This document shows, piece by piece, positions 29,416 through 39,185 of a stretch of DNA of 40,517 nt. The notes under the pieces are model-generated. The model did no database searches. It saw nothing but the letters and a program-made list of their open reading frames with translations, and was not told where the DNA came from. Location: the NCBI GenBank assembly GCA_014800515.1, contig JAAVFY010000003.1, positions 5,056 through 45,572 of the forward strand. Direction: 5' to 3'. Positions within the stretch are counted from its first letter, which is position 1; each line of letters starts with the position of its first letter. Both the position numbers and the translations under genes were made by a program. The DNA is from Bacteroidales bacterium. Its GTDB lineage: Bacteria; Bacteroidota; Bacteroidia; Bacteroidales; Muribaculaceae.

Positions 29416-30149
29416 AAGCTATGATTCTCGCCGCGGGTCTTGGCACGCGTCTGCGCCCCTTCACCCTGAAGCATCCGAAGGCATTGGTGCCGGTGGGCGG
29501 TGTCCCGATGCTTGAGCGGGTTATAACCCGGTTGATTGAGGAGGGATTCGATGATATCGTCGTGAATGTGCATCATTTTGCAGATCAGATAAAGGATTTT
29601 CTCAACTCTAAACGCCTGAACGCTACTATCCTGGTGAGTGATGAAAGTAATATGCTTCTCGATACGGGCGGAGCTCTTGTGAAGGCTCTGCCGTTGTTAG
29701 ACTCATCTGATGATTCTCCGTTTCTTGTTCATAATGTCGATATACTCAGCGACGCTCCGCTCGCTGGGCTCGTCGGTCATAATATGAATACGGGAGCGGA
29801 CGCCACTCTTCTGGTGAGTGATCGTGATTCTTCGCGGCGGTTGGTGTTTGATGATGATATGATTCTCAGTGGGTGGCACGATATTGTTTCCGATCGTTGG
29901 CGTCCTGAAGGTTTCCGGCCGCAGGCTGATAATAAGGAGTTTGCTTTCAGCGGTATTTATGTCGCGCGCCCTTCGATGATTCGAGATATGATCAGTCTCG
30001 GATTTGAAGGCAAGTTTGGGGTGATGGATTATTTTCTTTCACCGATGCGGCATAATATAGTGGAAGGATGGTGCCTCGAAAATGTGGGAATCATAGATAT
30101 AGGAAAGCCTGCGACATTGTCGCAGGCCAATCTCTCATTTTTGTCATAA
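29412..30149 (+). CDS. sugar-phosphate nucleotidyltransferase (MurU-like)
   Basis: [34 protein letters not shown] nucleotidyltransferase signature; 4-nt overlap with the upstream kinase. Confidence 0.88.
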   Translation: [245 protein letters not shown]

Positions 30150-30154
30150 TCCGT

Positions 30155-30172
30155 GGGGACTAAGCCCCTTTT
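30155..30172 (+). terminator. short terminator-like hairpin downstream of the MurU-like gene
   Basis: GGGGACTAAGCCCCTTTT; short stem. Confidence 0.35.
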
Positions 30173-30195
30173 CCATTCAAGTCATCAATGATGGC

Positions 30196-30390
30196 TTAGT
30201 GGGAGTGGGTGTCATGTCTCGGAAACATTATAGTGTCTTTAGTTGTCTGAAACTGGAATATGCATCCTGCAATCAGAAAAGCCACTGAAATTCCTCCAAG
30301 CCACCAGGTGAGCGTCACCCCGGTGGTGAAGCAGGAGATAATCAATAGGATGGATCCGATGACATAGCTGATAATAGATAGTGCTTTCAT
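30196..30390 (-). CDS. small hydrophobic membrane protein (64 aa, hypothetical)
   Basis: MKALSIISYVIGSILLIISCFTTGVTLTWWLGGISVAFLIAGCIF; preceded by an AAAGGAG-like ribosome binding site. Confidence 0.5.
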   Translation of the reverse strand: MKALSIISYVIGSILLIISCFTTGVTLTWWLGGISVAFLIAGCIFQFQTTKDTIMFPRHDTHSH

Positions 30391-30593
30391 AGTATAACTC
30401 CTTTCTTGTTAATTAAGGTTTTTGATAGTGAAGGGGGCCCCCCCTTCAAGGATAGGAGTGAATATCAGACTTATCCTATATATTTGATGTTTTTCATAAA
30501 GAAGCTGTTTTGACGGCTTCATTCGTGTGTTTGAAAATAAAACAAATCAATAGACCGATTGTTTGACGATTTGTAAATTATTTTCAACACTAT

Positions 30594-32945
30594 TTATTTC
30601 AGCAATCCGGTATCCTCGTCGGAGTTGGAGATGTTTTTGTAGTCGTTCACGCGTCTACGACCGTATGAGAAATTCCAGCTGAAAGACAGGGTTATTCTGT
30701 TTCTGAACCCTTCGGTATAACTGATTCGGGTGTAGTCGATGAAATCTTTATTGATTCCGGTAATTTTTTCCGTACCGGTATAGAATGGATTGGTCAGGCC
30801 AATCCTTACCATCATGCTCTCCTGAGGCTTATATCCACATGATATGCCGAATGCCTGTAGTCTGCGTCTCTCCATCTCTCCGTATGCTTCGTGTCCGGGG
30901 AATTGATAGTTTGCACTGATTTCCCATCGGCGTGTGAAGTAAGTGGCTGATACGTTGAAACGATAAGTGGGCACATTGTATTTGTTATTGTCAATGGTAA
31001 CGAAATTCTTGCCCAACATGCCGTTAAGGTCAAAAGACAGGGCATCAATAGGTCTGTACCTGAGAAATAGGGTGGAGAGTAGTTCATGAGAGCTCTTGGC
31101 ATTTACCGGCCTTTCAAGCACATAGTCGTTTTGCTGCGAGTATGCGGTCACTATCTTGTCAGGGGTGTAAATGTAGTTGATGCCGAGGGAGTATTGGAAT
31201 TTTCCGGTGGTGAACGATTGTGAGATATAGAAATAATTTCGGGAGAAGGAGTGCAGATCGGGATTGCCGGTTTTCACCAGTCCGTTGTCCATCACATTTC
31301 GTTGCGAGGTCATGTCGGAAGATGTGGGAGAGATGTTCTCGCGCATTAACTGCATATATACGTTCACTTTGGAGGAACAATCCCATGAAATATAGGCCAT
31401 CGGAAGAAAATCAAATCTTCTTTCGTTGTTGATTCCTGAATTGAATCTTGTCTCAAACAAGCTTCCTTGCCCTTTGAGGAATATAAAAAGCGGACCTGTG
31501 CGCCAACGGTAACCCACAGAAAGGTAGCCCTGATGTCTTGTCAGACTCGTTAGTTCGGATAATGAAGTTTGGTCGGAACGCTGAAGATAGTATTTGCCGG
31601 AAGCATCAAGTACCATTCGGGGGCGGAGAGTGAACTGATAAATCACCTCTGCGATCAGAGATTTATTTCTGACGTCATAATCCGTTGCAGCGTCGAAAGC
31701 GGGCTCGTTTTCCTTGCTCACGAATTCGGAGTAAGAGGAGGTGTTGTCACCGCGATAGGTTGTGGCCACAACGTTGGCCAGCAATAACTGCCGGCTGCCA
31801 AATGTCCTGTGGAAGTAAAGATCAAGTGAGAGATTAAGCAATTTTTCATGCGAATAATTCTCTGAAAGAAATTTCTCTCCGTAGGAGTATACGGTGGATG
31901 CCGAGTTGTGGTTCTTTATATTGGAAGCCGAGCCGGAGAATGTCGCGTTGAATTGTGTCGCCTCCTTTCCGTCAGGATCGCTGAATAGGTAGCTTGCCCC
32001 GAACTCATGCTCATTGGCATGAGAAAGATTACTGAGTCCGGTCTTATTTTTTTCAATTGTCCTGTCGATGGTTCTGTATATTATGGTTTCATCAACATTG
32101 GACTTATCGTTTTTTGAAAAATTATCCGAATATCTGACATTAAACCTGTTTTTACCATAATTATATGTGGATGATAAGGTGTTGGACGACTGATACCATG
32201 GATTAGGAGTCTCATTTAAGGATATGAAAGTATTACCACCCGTTATGTTTCGGCGTGTGCGGATATTGATGACCGCGGTCGTGTTTGCATCGGCAAAGCG
32301 TGTGGGAGGCACATCATAGATCTCTATGTCCCTTATGTCTTCTTTGGACAGCGACGCCGCTTCCGCAGGCGTTATCTTTATTCCGTTCAACAGAAGTGTC
32401 ACGCCGCTCCGCCCGTTAAAGGTTAGTCCGTCTGCTGTGACGGTTACTCCGGGGAGATCTCCAAGTGCGGAATATACATTGGAATATCTTTCCATCTTGG
32501 CCGGAGACCAGATAAAAGTCTTATGGTCGAAGTCGCGCATGTATTTTTCGGGAGTCACTACGAGCTCGTCAAGATCGGTGCTTTTCTCTTTCAGGATAAT
32601 GTCACCCATGTTGAATCCTTGCGGAGTGGTTGTGAAAGTCTCATAACCATCCTTATTAACGGAGAGGGTAAAATCCTGACCCGATATATTGTTGAAGAAT
32701 TTTCCTGTATAATCCGTTGCAGAAAGAGAAAGCACACTGTCTCCGGCGCAAACTTTCACGGCAGCCCCTTCTATGGGTTTGCCTGCTTCATCCTTCACCG
32801 TACCGGTGAATGCATTTGCAGACAGGGTTGCGATTGACATCGCAACCGACAAGAGTACACTTACTCGAAACATCCAATGGACCGGTGTATGATGAAAATG
32901 TTTTTTTTTGTCATAATATTGAAACATATTAGGATAATAAGACAT
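30594..32945 (-). CDS. outer membrane beta-barrel family protein with N-terminal CarboxypepD_reg-like domain
   Basis: FTGTVKDEAGKPIEGAAVKVCAGDSVLSLSATDYTGKF; plug-like LGDLPGVTVTADGLTFNGRSGVTLLLNG; long C-terminal barrel. Start may be 32945 or the internal Met at 32873. Confidence 0.82.
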   Translation of the reverse strand: MSYYPNMFQYYDKKKHFHHTPVHWMFRVSVLLSVAMSIATLSANAFTGTVKDEAGKPIEGAAVKVCAGDSVLSLSATDYTGKFFNNISGQDFTLSVNKDGYETFTTTPQGFNMGDIILKEKSTDLDELVVTPEKYMRDFDHKTFIWSPAKMERYSNVYSALGDLPGVTVTADGLTFNGRSGVTLLLNGIKITPAEAASLSKEDIRDIEIYDVPPTRFADANTTAVINIRTRRNITGGNTFISLNETPNPWYQSSNTLSSTYNYGKNRFNVRYSDNFSKNDKSNVDETIIYRTIDRTIEKNKTGLSNLSHANEHEFGASYLFSDPDGKEATQFNATFSGSASNIKNHNSASTVYSYGEKFLSENYSHEKLLNLSLDLYFHRTFGSRQLLLANVVATTYRGDNTSSYSEFVSKENEPAFDAATDYDVRNKSLIAEVIYQFTLRPRMVLDASGKYYLQRSDQTSLSELTSLTRHQGYLSVGYRWRTGPLFIFLKGQGSLFETRFNSGINNERRFDFLPMAYISWDCSSKVNVYMQLMRENISPTSSDMTSQRNVMDNGLVKTGNPDLHSFSRNYFYISQSFTTGKFQYSLGINYIYTPDKIVTAYSQQNDYVLERPVNAKSSHELLSTLFLRYRPIDALSFDLNGMLGKNFVTIDNNKYNVPTYRFNVSATYFTRRWEISANYQFPGHEAYGEMERRRLQAFGISCGYKPQESMMVRIGLTNPFYTGTEKITGINKDFIDYTRISYTEGFRNRITLSFSWNFSYGRRRVNDYKNISNSDEDTGLLK

Positions 32946-32947
32946 AT

Positions 32948-34057
32948 TTACAGTTCGCTTGCCTTTAGTTTCTCTGCGTTCTCCGCTACGGTCAGGCGGT
33001 CTATGCACTCTTGTATGTCTCCGTTAATAAAAGCGTCCAGATTGTATATTGTGTAGTTGATTCGGTGATCGGTTATGCGTCCCTGAGGAAAATTGTAGGT
33101 GCGGATTTTTGCGGAGCGGTCGCCGGTGCTCACCATGGTGCGCCGACGGGAGGCGATGTCGTCAAGGTATTTCTGATGTTCCTTATTATATATGAAACTC
33201 CTGAGTCGCGACAAAGCTCTCTCTTTATTCTTAGGCTGGTCGCGTGTCTCGGTGCATTCAATCAGTATCTCCTCCGTCTCCCCGGTATTGGGATTCTTCC
33301 AGTTATAGCGCAGGCGCACGCCTGATTCTACTTTATTTACGTTCTGACCGCCGGCGCCCCCTGAGCGGAAGGTGTCCCATCTTATCTCTCCCTCGTGAAT
33401 CTCCACCTCAAATTCTTCAGCCTCCGGGAGTACGGCCACAGTAGCGGCGGAGGTATGTACTCTTCCTTGGGTCTCAGTTGCCGGCACTCTCTGCACACGG
33501 TGCACGCCGCTCTCATATTTCATTATTCCATACACACCCTCGCCTGTGAGCGTGAAGATAATCTCCTTGAATCCTCCTGCAGCTCCCTCGGAATAGGAGG
33601 ACACGGCCAATTGCCATCCTTTTTTCTCGGCATATTTCTGGTACATCCTGAAAAGGTCGCCGGCAAAGAGGGCGGCCTCGTCGCCTCCCGTTCCTCCGCG
33701 TATCTCCACGATGGCGTTCTTGCCGTCATCGGGGTCGGCCGGTATCAGCAGCATCTTTATTTCCTCTTCCAGACGCGGCAGTCGCTCGCCGGCTGCTTCA
33801 AGATCTTCCTTGGCAAGCTGACGCATCTCTTCATCTTCCTCCTCTTTAAGCATTTTATTGGCTTCGGAGATATTGTCAAGTGTCAGTTTGTAGCGTCGGG
33901 TAGCATCCACAAGCCGTTCAAGCTCACGATATTCTTTCGTGAGCCGCGTATAGCGGGCCCGATCTGAAATGACATCCGGATCGCTGATAAGTGTGGAGAC
34001 TTCCTCAAAACGGGCTTCAATACCCTCGAGACGGTTGAGTAACGGATTCTCGTTCAT
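32948..34057 (-). CDS. prfA: peptide chain release factor 1
   Basis: RSGGAGGQNVNKVESGVRL GGQ motif, RIRTYNFPQGR-like KIRTYNFPQGRITDHRI; start at MNENPLLNRLEG inside the ORF 32948..34165. Confidence 0.95.
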   Translation of the reverse strand: MNENPLLNRLEGIEARFEEVSTLISDPDVISDRARYTRLTKEYRELERLVDATRRYKLTLDNISEANKMLKEEEDEEMRQLAKEDLEAAGERLPRLEEEIKMLLIPADPDDGKNAIVEIRGGTGGDEAALFAGDLFRMYQKYAEKKGWQLAVSSYSEGAAGGFKEIIFTLTGEGVYGIMKYESGVHRVQRVPATETQGRVHTSAATVAVLPEAEEFEVEIHEGEIRWDTFRSGGAGGQNVNKVESGVRLRYNWKNPNTGETEEILIECTETRDQPKNKERALSRLRSFIYNKEHQKYLDDIASRRRTMVSTGDRSAKIRTYNFPQGRITDHRINYTIYNLDAFINGDIQECIDRLTVAENAEKLKASEL

Positions 34058-34080
34058 GTGATGATATCGTTCAAAGAACT

Positions 34081-34120
34081 GCAAAATTAAGGAAAAAATA
34101 TTTTTTTTACTAATTTTGCA
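34081..34120. promoter_or_regulatory. divergent promoter-like element between prfA and the TraB/GumN gene
   Basis: Inverted -7 boxes CAAAATTA (34082-34089, minus) and TAATTTTG (34111-34118, plus); no good -33 boxes. Confidence 0.35.
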
Positions 34121-34222
34121 TAGTGAAGTTGCCTCGTACTTCTGTAAATCTCTCTTTTGGTACATAAGTGTGGAGAACTACATTTCTAAAATCTATATTC
34201 TATAATATAATGAATCAATATA

Positions 34223-35089
34223 ATGAATCGTATAATAGTTCTTATTGCCGCAATCCTGTTGCCGGCACTCGCATGGTCACAGATTTTCTTTAAAGTGGAA
34301 AGGGAGGGACTTGAGTCTCCTTCTTATCTTTTCGGAACTCATCATCTCGCCCCGCTCTCCGTACTCGACAGTATTCCGGAAGTGGTTGACGCTCTTTCGG
34401 CCTCATCTGCCGTGGTAGGGGAGATTGATATGCAGAAGTCGCAGGAAAATCCTATGGCATTGTTGCCTTATATGTCTGCTCCAGCCGACAGCGCATTGAC
34501 TAAACTTTTCACTCCGGAGAGGTTTAGGACTCTAAATGAAGAGTTCCATAAATGGACCGGAGGACTGGATCTGTCGATGTTTGATTCCATGAAACCGATA
34601 GTGGCAAATATGACGGTGGCGCTCGGAATGGTGATAGAGGATATCCCCGGCTATGTGCCCGGCGAGCAACTCGACACGTATGTTCAGACCTATGCCCGGC
34701 AGGCCGGAAAGAAGGTAATTGCTCTGGAGACTGTCGAGCAGCAGGGAGAATATGTTTTTAATGGAGTTCCCATTGCGGAGCAGGCGAAAGCTCTCGCTGA
34801 AACCCTTGATAATCCTGCAAAGGCCAAGGAGGATGCAATACGATTGAACAAATGCTATTTCAATCAGGATGTAGAGTCTCTATACCGTGAGAGTCTCAAG
34901 GAAAATGAAGACCCGATTCTTTTCGAGAACCTTTTATACCGTAGAAATGCCAACTGGCTCGAGCAGCTTCCCGAAATTTTCCGTGCGCAACCCTCATTTG
35001 TGGCAGTCGGTGCGCTTCACCTTGCCGGAGAAAAAGGACTCGTGGAAGGTCTGCGCCGACTCGGATTCACCGTCACGCCAATTATTTAG
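34223..35089 (+). CDS. TraB/GumN family protein
   Basis: Signal peptide; FFKVEREGLESPSYLFGTHHLAPLSVLDSIPEV and C-terminal FVAVGALHLAGEKGLVEGLRRLGFTV. Confidence 0.88.
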   Translation: MNRIIVLIAAILLPALAWSQIFFKVEREGLESPSYLFGTHHLAPLSVLDSIPEVVDALSASSAVVGEIDMQKSQENPMALLPYMSAPADSALTKLFTPERFRTLNEEFHKWTGGLDLSMFDSMKPIVANMTVALGMVIEDIPGYVPGEQLDTYVQTYARQAGKKVIALETVEQQGEYVFNGVPIAEQAKALAETLDNPAKAKEDAIRLNKCYFNQDVESLYRESLKENEDPILFENLLYRRNANWLEQLPEIFRAQPSFVAVGALHLAGEKGLVEGLRRLGFTVTPII

Positions 35090-35092
35090 ACT

Positions 35093-37288
35093 ATGAGGGG
35101 TATCTATGTTTTAATAATTTGTATTTTAGTTTCTTTCCCCTCTTTTTGTGAAGGGACGGATTCTGTGAGTTATATTCCCGAGATTTAGATAGTAGCGAAT
35201 AAAAAGCTTGTTAAGATTATTGAAGGAGGATATTCTTTCAGTATGCGTGACGATGATAGCGTCAAAAAGGAAAATTTATTGCAGGCTCTTAATCACGTCC
35301 CTTTTATTTCTACGACACCTGAAGGTTCAATTTCTCTTCAGGGTGGTAATTCATATAAGTTATATGTCAATGGCAGACCCTGGGATGCGGCAACTCAAGA
35401 ACCGGAAATGGTTTTGAGGACAATTAAGGCAAAAGACGTATTGAGAGTTGATATAATTACCGGTGAATCAAAGCAATACGGCAATAATTCAGTTGCAATC
35501 ATAAATATTGTCATTGAGGAAGCCGCTCTTAAAGGGCTGAGAGGAAGTATAGGAGGAGCCGGCGGAACACGTCCCGAAGCCGGAGCAAACGGCATTCTTA
35601 CCTGCAACTTCAATAAAGTTGACCTGAATCTGTCGTATGACTATTCATATACCGGACAAAGACACCAACGGATGAAGAAGACCACTTCTTTTATCTCTGA
35701 TTTGAAAAATAACGGTTTGTATTCTGATCTCCGGTTGCCGGAAGCCGATGGTTTATCAGAATATAAAGTGTTATCAGAGGGGGAGGGTTCCGGTAATTGG
35801 CATGTCAATACGCTGAGATTCATGCTTAATTGGAGTCTCGATTCGTTAAATTCCATTTATGCCGACGTCCATGGCAGACTTACAAAAACTAATACTTCCA
35901 ATTCATGGGAGCATAATGGTGTATTGATCGACGGCTCTAAATTATGCAACAGTTTTATAATTGATGATAATAACTCTGCCGGTTATCTCGAGAGTAATGT
36001 GATATGGAGAAATTACTATTCTCCGTCTAACAGCATGGAGCGTTGGCGTGTAGGTTACAGATATACCTATAATCCGGATAAGCGACATTATAGTCTGTCG
36101 TCGTTTCAGGATAAGGATGCTTTTCCTGACGTCCAACGAACCGATGGCGGATTGAATAGCCATTCTTTCTTTGGTGGCTATTATTTATTGGTTAACGGTA
36201 ATCAGACGTTTGATTTCTATCTGCGTAATGATTACAGAAATCTTCATTCTCATTCTTATCGGTTATGGGACAATAACCTTATATCCGGTGGCTCGCGTGA
36301 GTCGGTAATGTTGGATTACATTAATAATATTACTTCAGCTAATATTCTATATAATCTATATCTGAGAAATTTATCCTTGTATGCCGGTGTTAGGGGAGAA
36401 TACAGTTATCTATCCTATACGCTCGATAACGGTATAAGCGATCATGCTTCAAATAAGGATTTTTATTTGTTCCCGCAGGCAGGTCTTAGTTGGAGGGCTT
36501 CTTTAAATACCAATGTTAGGGTTCGGTATGGAATGAATATTAGGAGACCTAATATTGTGCAGTTGGTTCCATTTGAATTTTACGGTGATTATCTTTCTAC
36601 TTCAGATGGTAATTATGCTCTCTGTCCTTCTTTATCTCAAGACTTTGAAGCGAGTGTATATCAGTCAGTCGGGAAGATATTTCTTTATTTCTCAGGTGAA
36701 TTCTCTTTTACCAAGGACTATATTTCTCAATACAGTGTTGCTTACGGCAACTCAATACTTTCGTCATATCTGAATATTCCCAAGGTGCTTCAGGGAGGAC
36801 TTAATATGAATTTGAGCTATTCTCCTAAGAGGTGGATAGACTTGAGTGTATATGCAAATCTGAAAGGTAGAAAAGTGGGTGGATGCGATAATGTTTCCGA
36901 GAGATCGGATTGGGAATATAACATTTCTCCATATATTTCATTCTATTTGCCTGCGCAATGGATTGTCAGTATGAATTATGGACTTTATAAGCAATTGCCT
37001 GCAATGAATGTTGAGAATAAACCCTTTTCATTGTATTCCCTAAGGGTCAATAAGAGCTTTTTGAATGGTATGTTGAACATAGGACTGCGTGCTGATAATT
37101 TCTTTTCTTCCCATATTCATCTCAGAAATATAACTACGGTTGATGGCATCACTAACACGATGAACCATTATCTCACCGGTCGAACCATATCGATTAGCCT
37201 TTCATACGCTTTCAGAAGCGGTAAGCACCGCGATTTAGAGCGTGATCATACTCTTAAAGCCTCTGATCTCAATACCGGTGTCGATTGA
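35093..37288 (+). pseudogene. outer membrane beta-barrel protein interrupted by an in-frame TAG at 35186-35188 (possible pseudogene or readthrough)
   Basis: ATG 35093 gives MRGIYVLIICILVSFPSFCEGTDSVSYIPEI-TAG-IVANKKLVKIIEGGYSFSMRDDDSVKKENLLQALNHVPFI..., in frame with the 681-aa ORF 35243..37288. Confidence 0.75.
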
Positions 37289-37405
37289 TGAATATCAGTG
37301 CACGGCTCTAAAGGTAATATCTGATTGATAGACCAAGTCGATTGGTATTAAAGTCGGCAAAGTTGGTCTGAAACGGATATATTTTCAAATATTTTTATAA
37401 TAATT

Positions 37406-37435
37406 TTTGTATATCGTGATTTTGGGCTAATTTTG
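37406..37435 (+). promoter_or_regulatory. putative promoter of tnaA
   Basis: TTTG (37406-37409), 18-nt spacer, TAATTTTG (37428-37435), ~50 bp upstream of the start. Confidence 0.5.
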
Positions 37436-37484
37436 AATCATCGAATTAACTGAATACACATATCAAAAAAAAGTATAGACGACC

Positions 37485-38861
37485 ATGGAAATTCCTTTCG
37501 CAGAATCGTGGAAAATCAAGATGGTAGAGCCTATCCGCAAGAGCACACGCGAGGAGCGTGAGAAATGGCTCAAGGAAGCTCACTACAACGTATTTATGCT
37601 CAAGGCAGATCAGGTATACATCGATTGCCTCACCGACTCCGGCACAGGCGCGATGAGCGACCGTCAGTGGGCTGCCATGATGACCGGTGATGAAAGCTAT
37701 GCCGGTGCTCGCAGCTTCTATGAGCTGAAGGACACCATCACCCGTATCACAGGTTTCGATTATGTGATTCCCACTCACCAGGGACGCGCTGCCGAGAATG
37801 TACTCTTCTCTCATCTCGTAAAGGAGGGTGACATCGTGCCCGGCAACTCTCACTTCGACACAACCAAGGGTCATATCGAGTCTCGTAAGGCTTTCGCAGT
37901 TGACTGCACTGTAGACGAGGCTAAGAACACTCAGCTCGAGGTGCCTTTCAAGGGTAATGTGGATCTTGACAAGCTCGAAAAATGTCTGGCTGAGAATGCT
38001 GACAAAGTGCCCTTCATAATTGTCACTATCACCAACAACACTGCCGGCGGTCAGCCTGTTTCCATGGAGAATCTCCGTGGTGTGCGTCGCATCGCCGACA
38101 AGTATGGCAAGCGTGTCATCTTTGACTCCGCCCGTTTCGCCGAGAACGCATATTTCATCAAGACTCGCGAGCCTGAGTTCAAGGACGCCACTATCAAGGA
38201 GATCTGCCGTGAGATGTTCTCTCTCGCAGATGCCATGACAATGTCTTCCAAGAAGGACGGTCTCGTAAACATGGGTGGATTCATCGCTACCCGTTGGGAG
38301 GATATCTACGAGGGTGCCAAGAAGTATGTGATTCCTTTCGAAGGCTTCCTCACTTACGGCGGTATGAACGGTCGTGATATGGCCGCTCTCGCAGTAGGTC
38401 TTGACGAGAACACTGAGTTCGATATGCTTGAGACTCGCATTCGTCAGGTGGAATATCTTGCAAAGAAGCTCGACGAGTATGGCATTCCCTATCAGCGTCC
38501 CGTCGGTGGCCACGCCCTCTTCATCGATGCTGACAAGGTGCTCGACCGTATCCCCAAAGAGGAGTTCCCCGCTCAGACTCTCACAATCGAGCTTTATAAG
38601 GAAGCCGGAGTGCGTGGTTGCGAGATCGGCTATATCCTCGCTGACCGTGATCCCGTGACTCGTGAGAACCGCTTCGGTGGCAACGACTTCCTGCGTCTCT
38701 GCATCTGTCGTCGCACATATACCAACAATCACATGGATGTGATTGCCGCTGCTCTCAAGAATGTCTATGATCGTCGCCATGAGATCACTCGCGGTGTGAA
38801 GATCGTATGGGAGACTGAGCTTATGCGTCACTTCACTGTGCAGCTCGAACCCCTTCAGTAA
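37485..38861 (+). CDS. tnaA: tryptophanase
   Basis: IDCLTDSGTGAMSDRQWAAMM, PTHQGRAAEN, MSSKKDGLVNMGGF; RHFT near the C-terminus and VRGCEIG favour tryptophanase over tyrosine phenol-lyase (RFFT, VRSMERG). Confidence 0.9.
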   Translation: MEIPFAESWKIKMVEPIRKSTREEREKWLKEAHYNVFMLKADQVYIDCLTDSGTGAMSDRQWAAMMTGDESYAGARSFYELKDTITRITGFDYVIPTHQGRAAENVLFSHLVKEGDIVPGNSHFDTTKGHIESRKAFAVDCTVDEAKNTQLEVPFKGNVDLDKLEKCLAENADKVPFIIVTITNNTAGGQPVSMENLRGVRRIADKYGKRVIFDSARFAENAYFIKTREPEFKDATIKEICREMFSLADAMTMSSKKDGLVNMGGFIATRWEDIYEGAKKYVIPFEGFLTYGGMNGRDMAALAVGLDENTEFDMLETRIRQVEYLAKKLDEYGIPYQRPVGGHALFIDADKVLDRIPKEEFPAQTLTIELYKEAGVRGCEIGYILADRDPVTRENRFGGNDFLRLCICRRTYTNNHMDVIAAALKNVYDRRHEITRGVKIVWETELMRHFTVQLEPLQ

Positions 38862-38907
38862 TTTTTGTTGAAAATCGTTGCCCGGGGTGGCACGATGACT
38901 ATATGCG

Positions 38908-38940
38908 GGAGGATTGGCGGTTTTGTCAATCCTCCTTTGT
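38908..38940 (+). terminator. intrinsic terminator of tnaA
   Basis: GGAGGATTG...CAATCCTCC followed by TTTGTTTT. Confidence 0.65.
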
Positions 38941-39185
38941 TTTCATCTTCTTGTACTCTGTTTTATACTCGTAAATACGCGCCCCCTGGTGAATACATGA
39001 ATGATCCTATCGCTTGAAAGACATAGAAATGTTGTTATAAGTGGCTACTTATGAATGTAACGTTTCTCTGTTTTCTACGTCAGTCATATAAAGCATTCTG
39101 TGAGAGTTCTTCCTTATTAGAGCTGTGTATGGCCGTTTAGAGCTGTCTTTACAGATATGACTTAGAATTAATCACCTGTTTTGTC

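Noticed and set aside
33395-33967. 190-aa plus-strand ORF opposite prfA
   Set aside because: Antisense to release factor 1 coding sequence.
37446-38831. 461-aa antisense ORF opposite tnaA
   Set aside because: Fully overlaps a strongly supported tryptophanase; arises from codon bias on the opposite strand and has no recognisable motifs.
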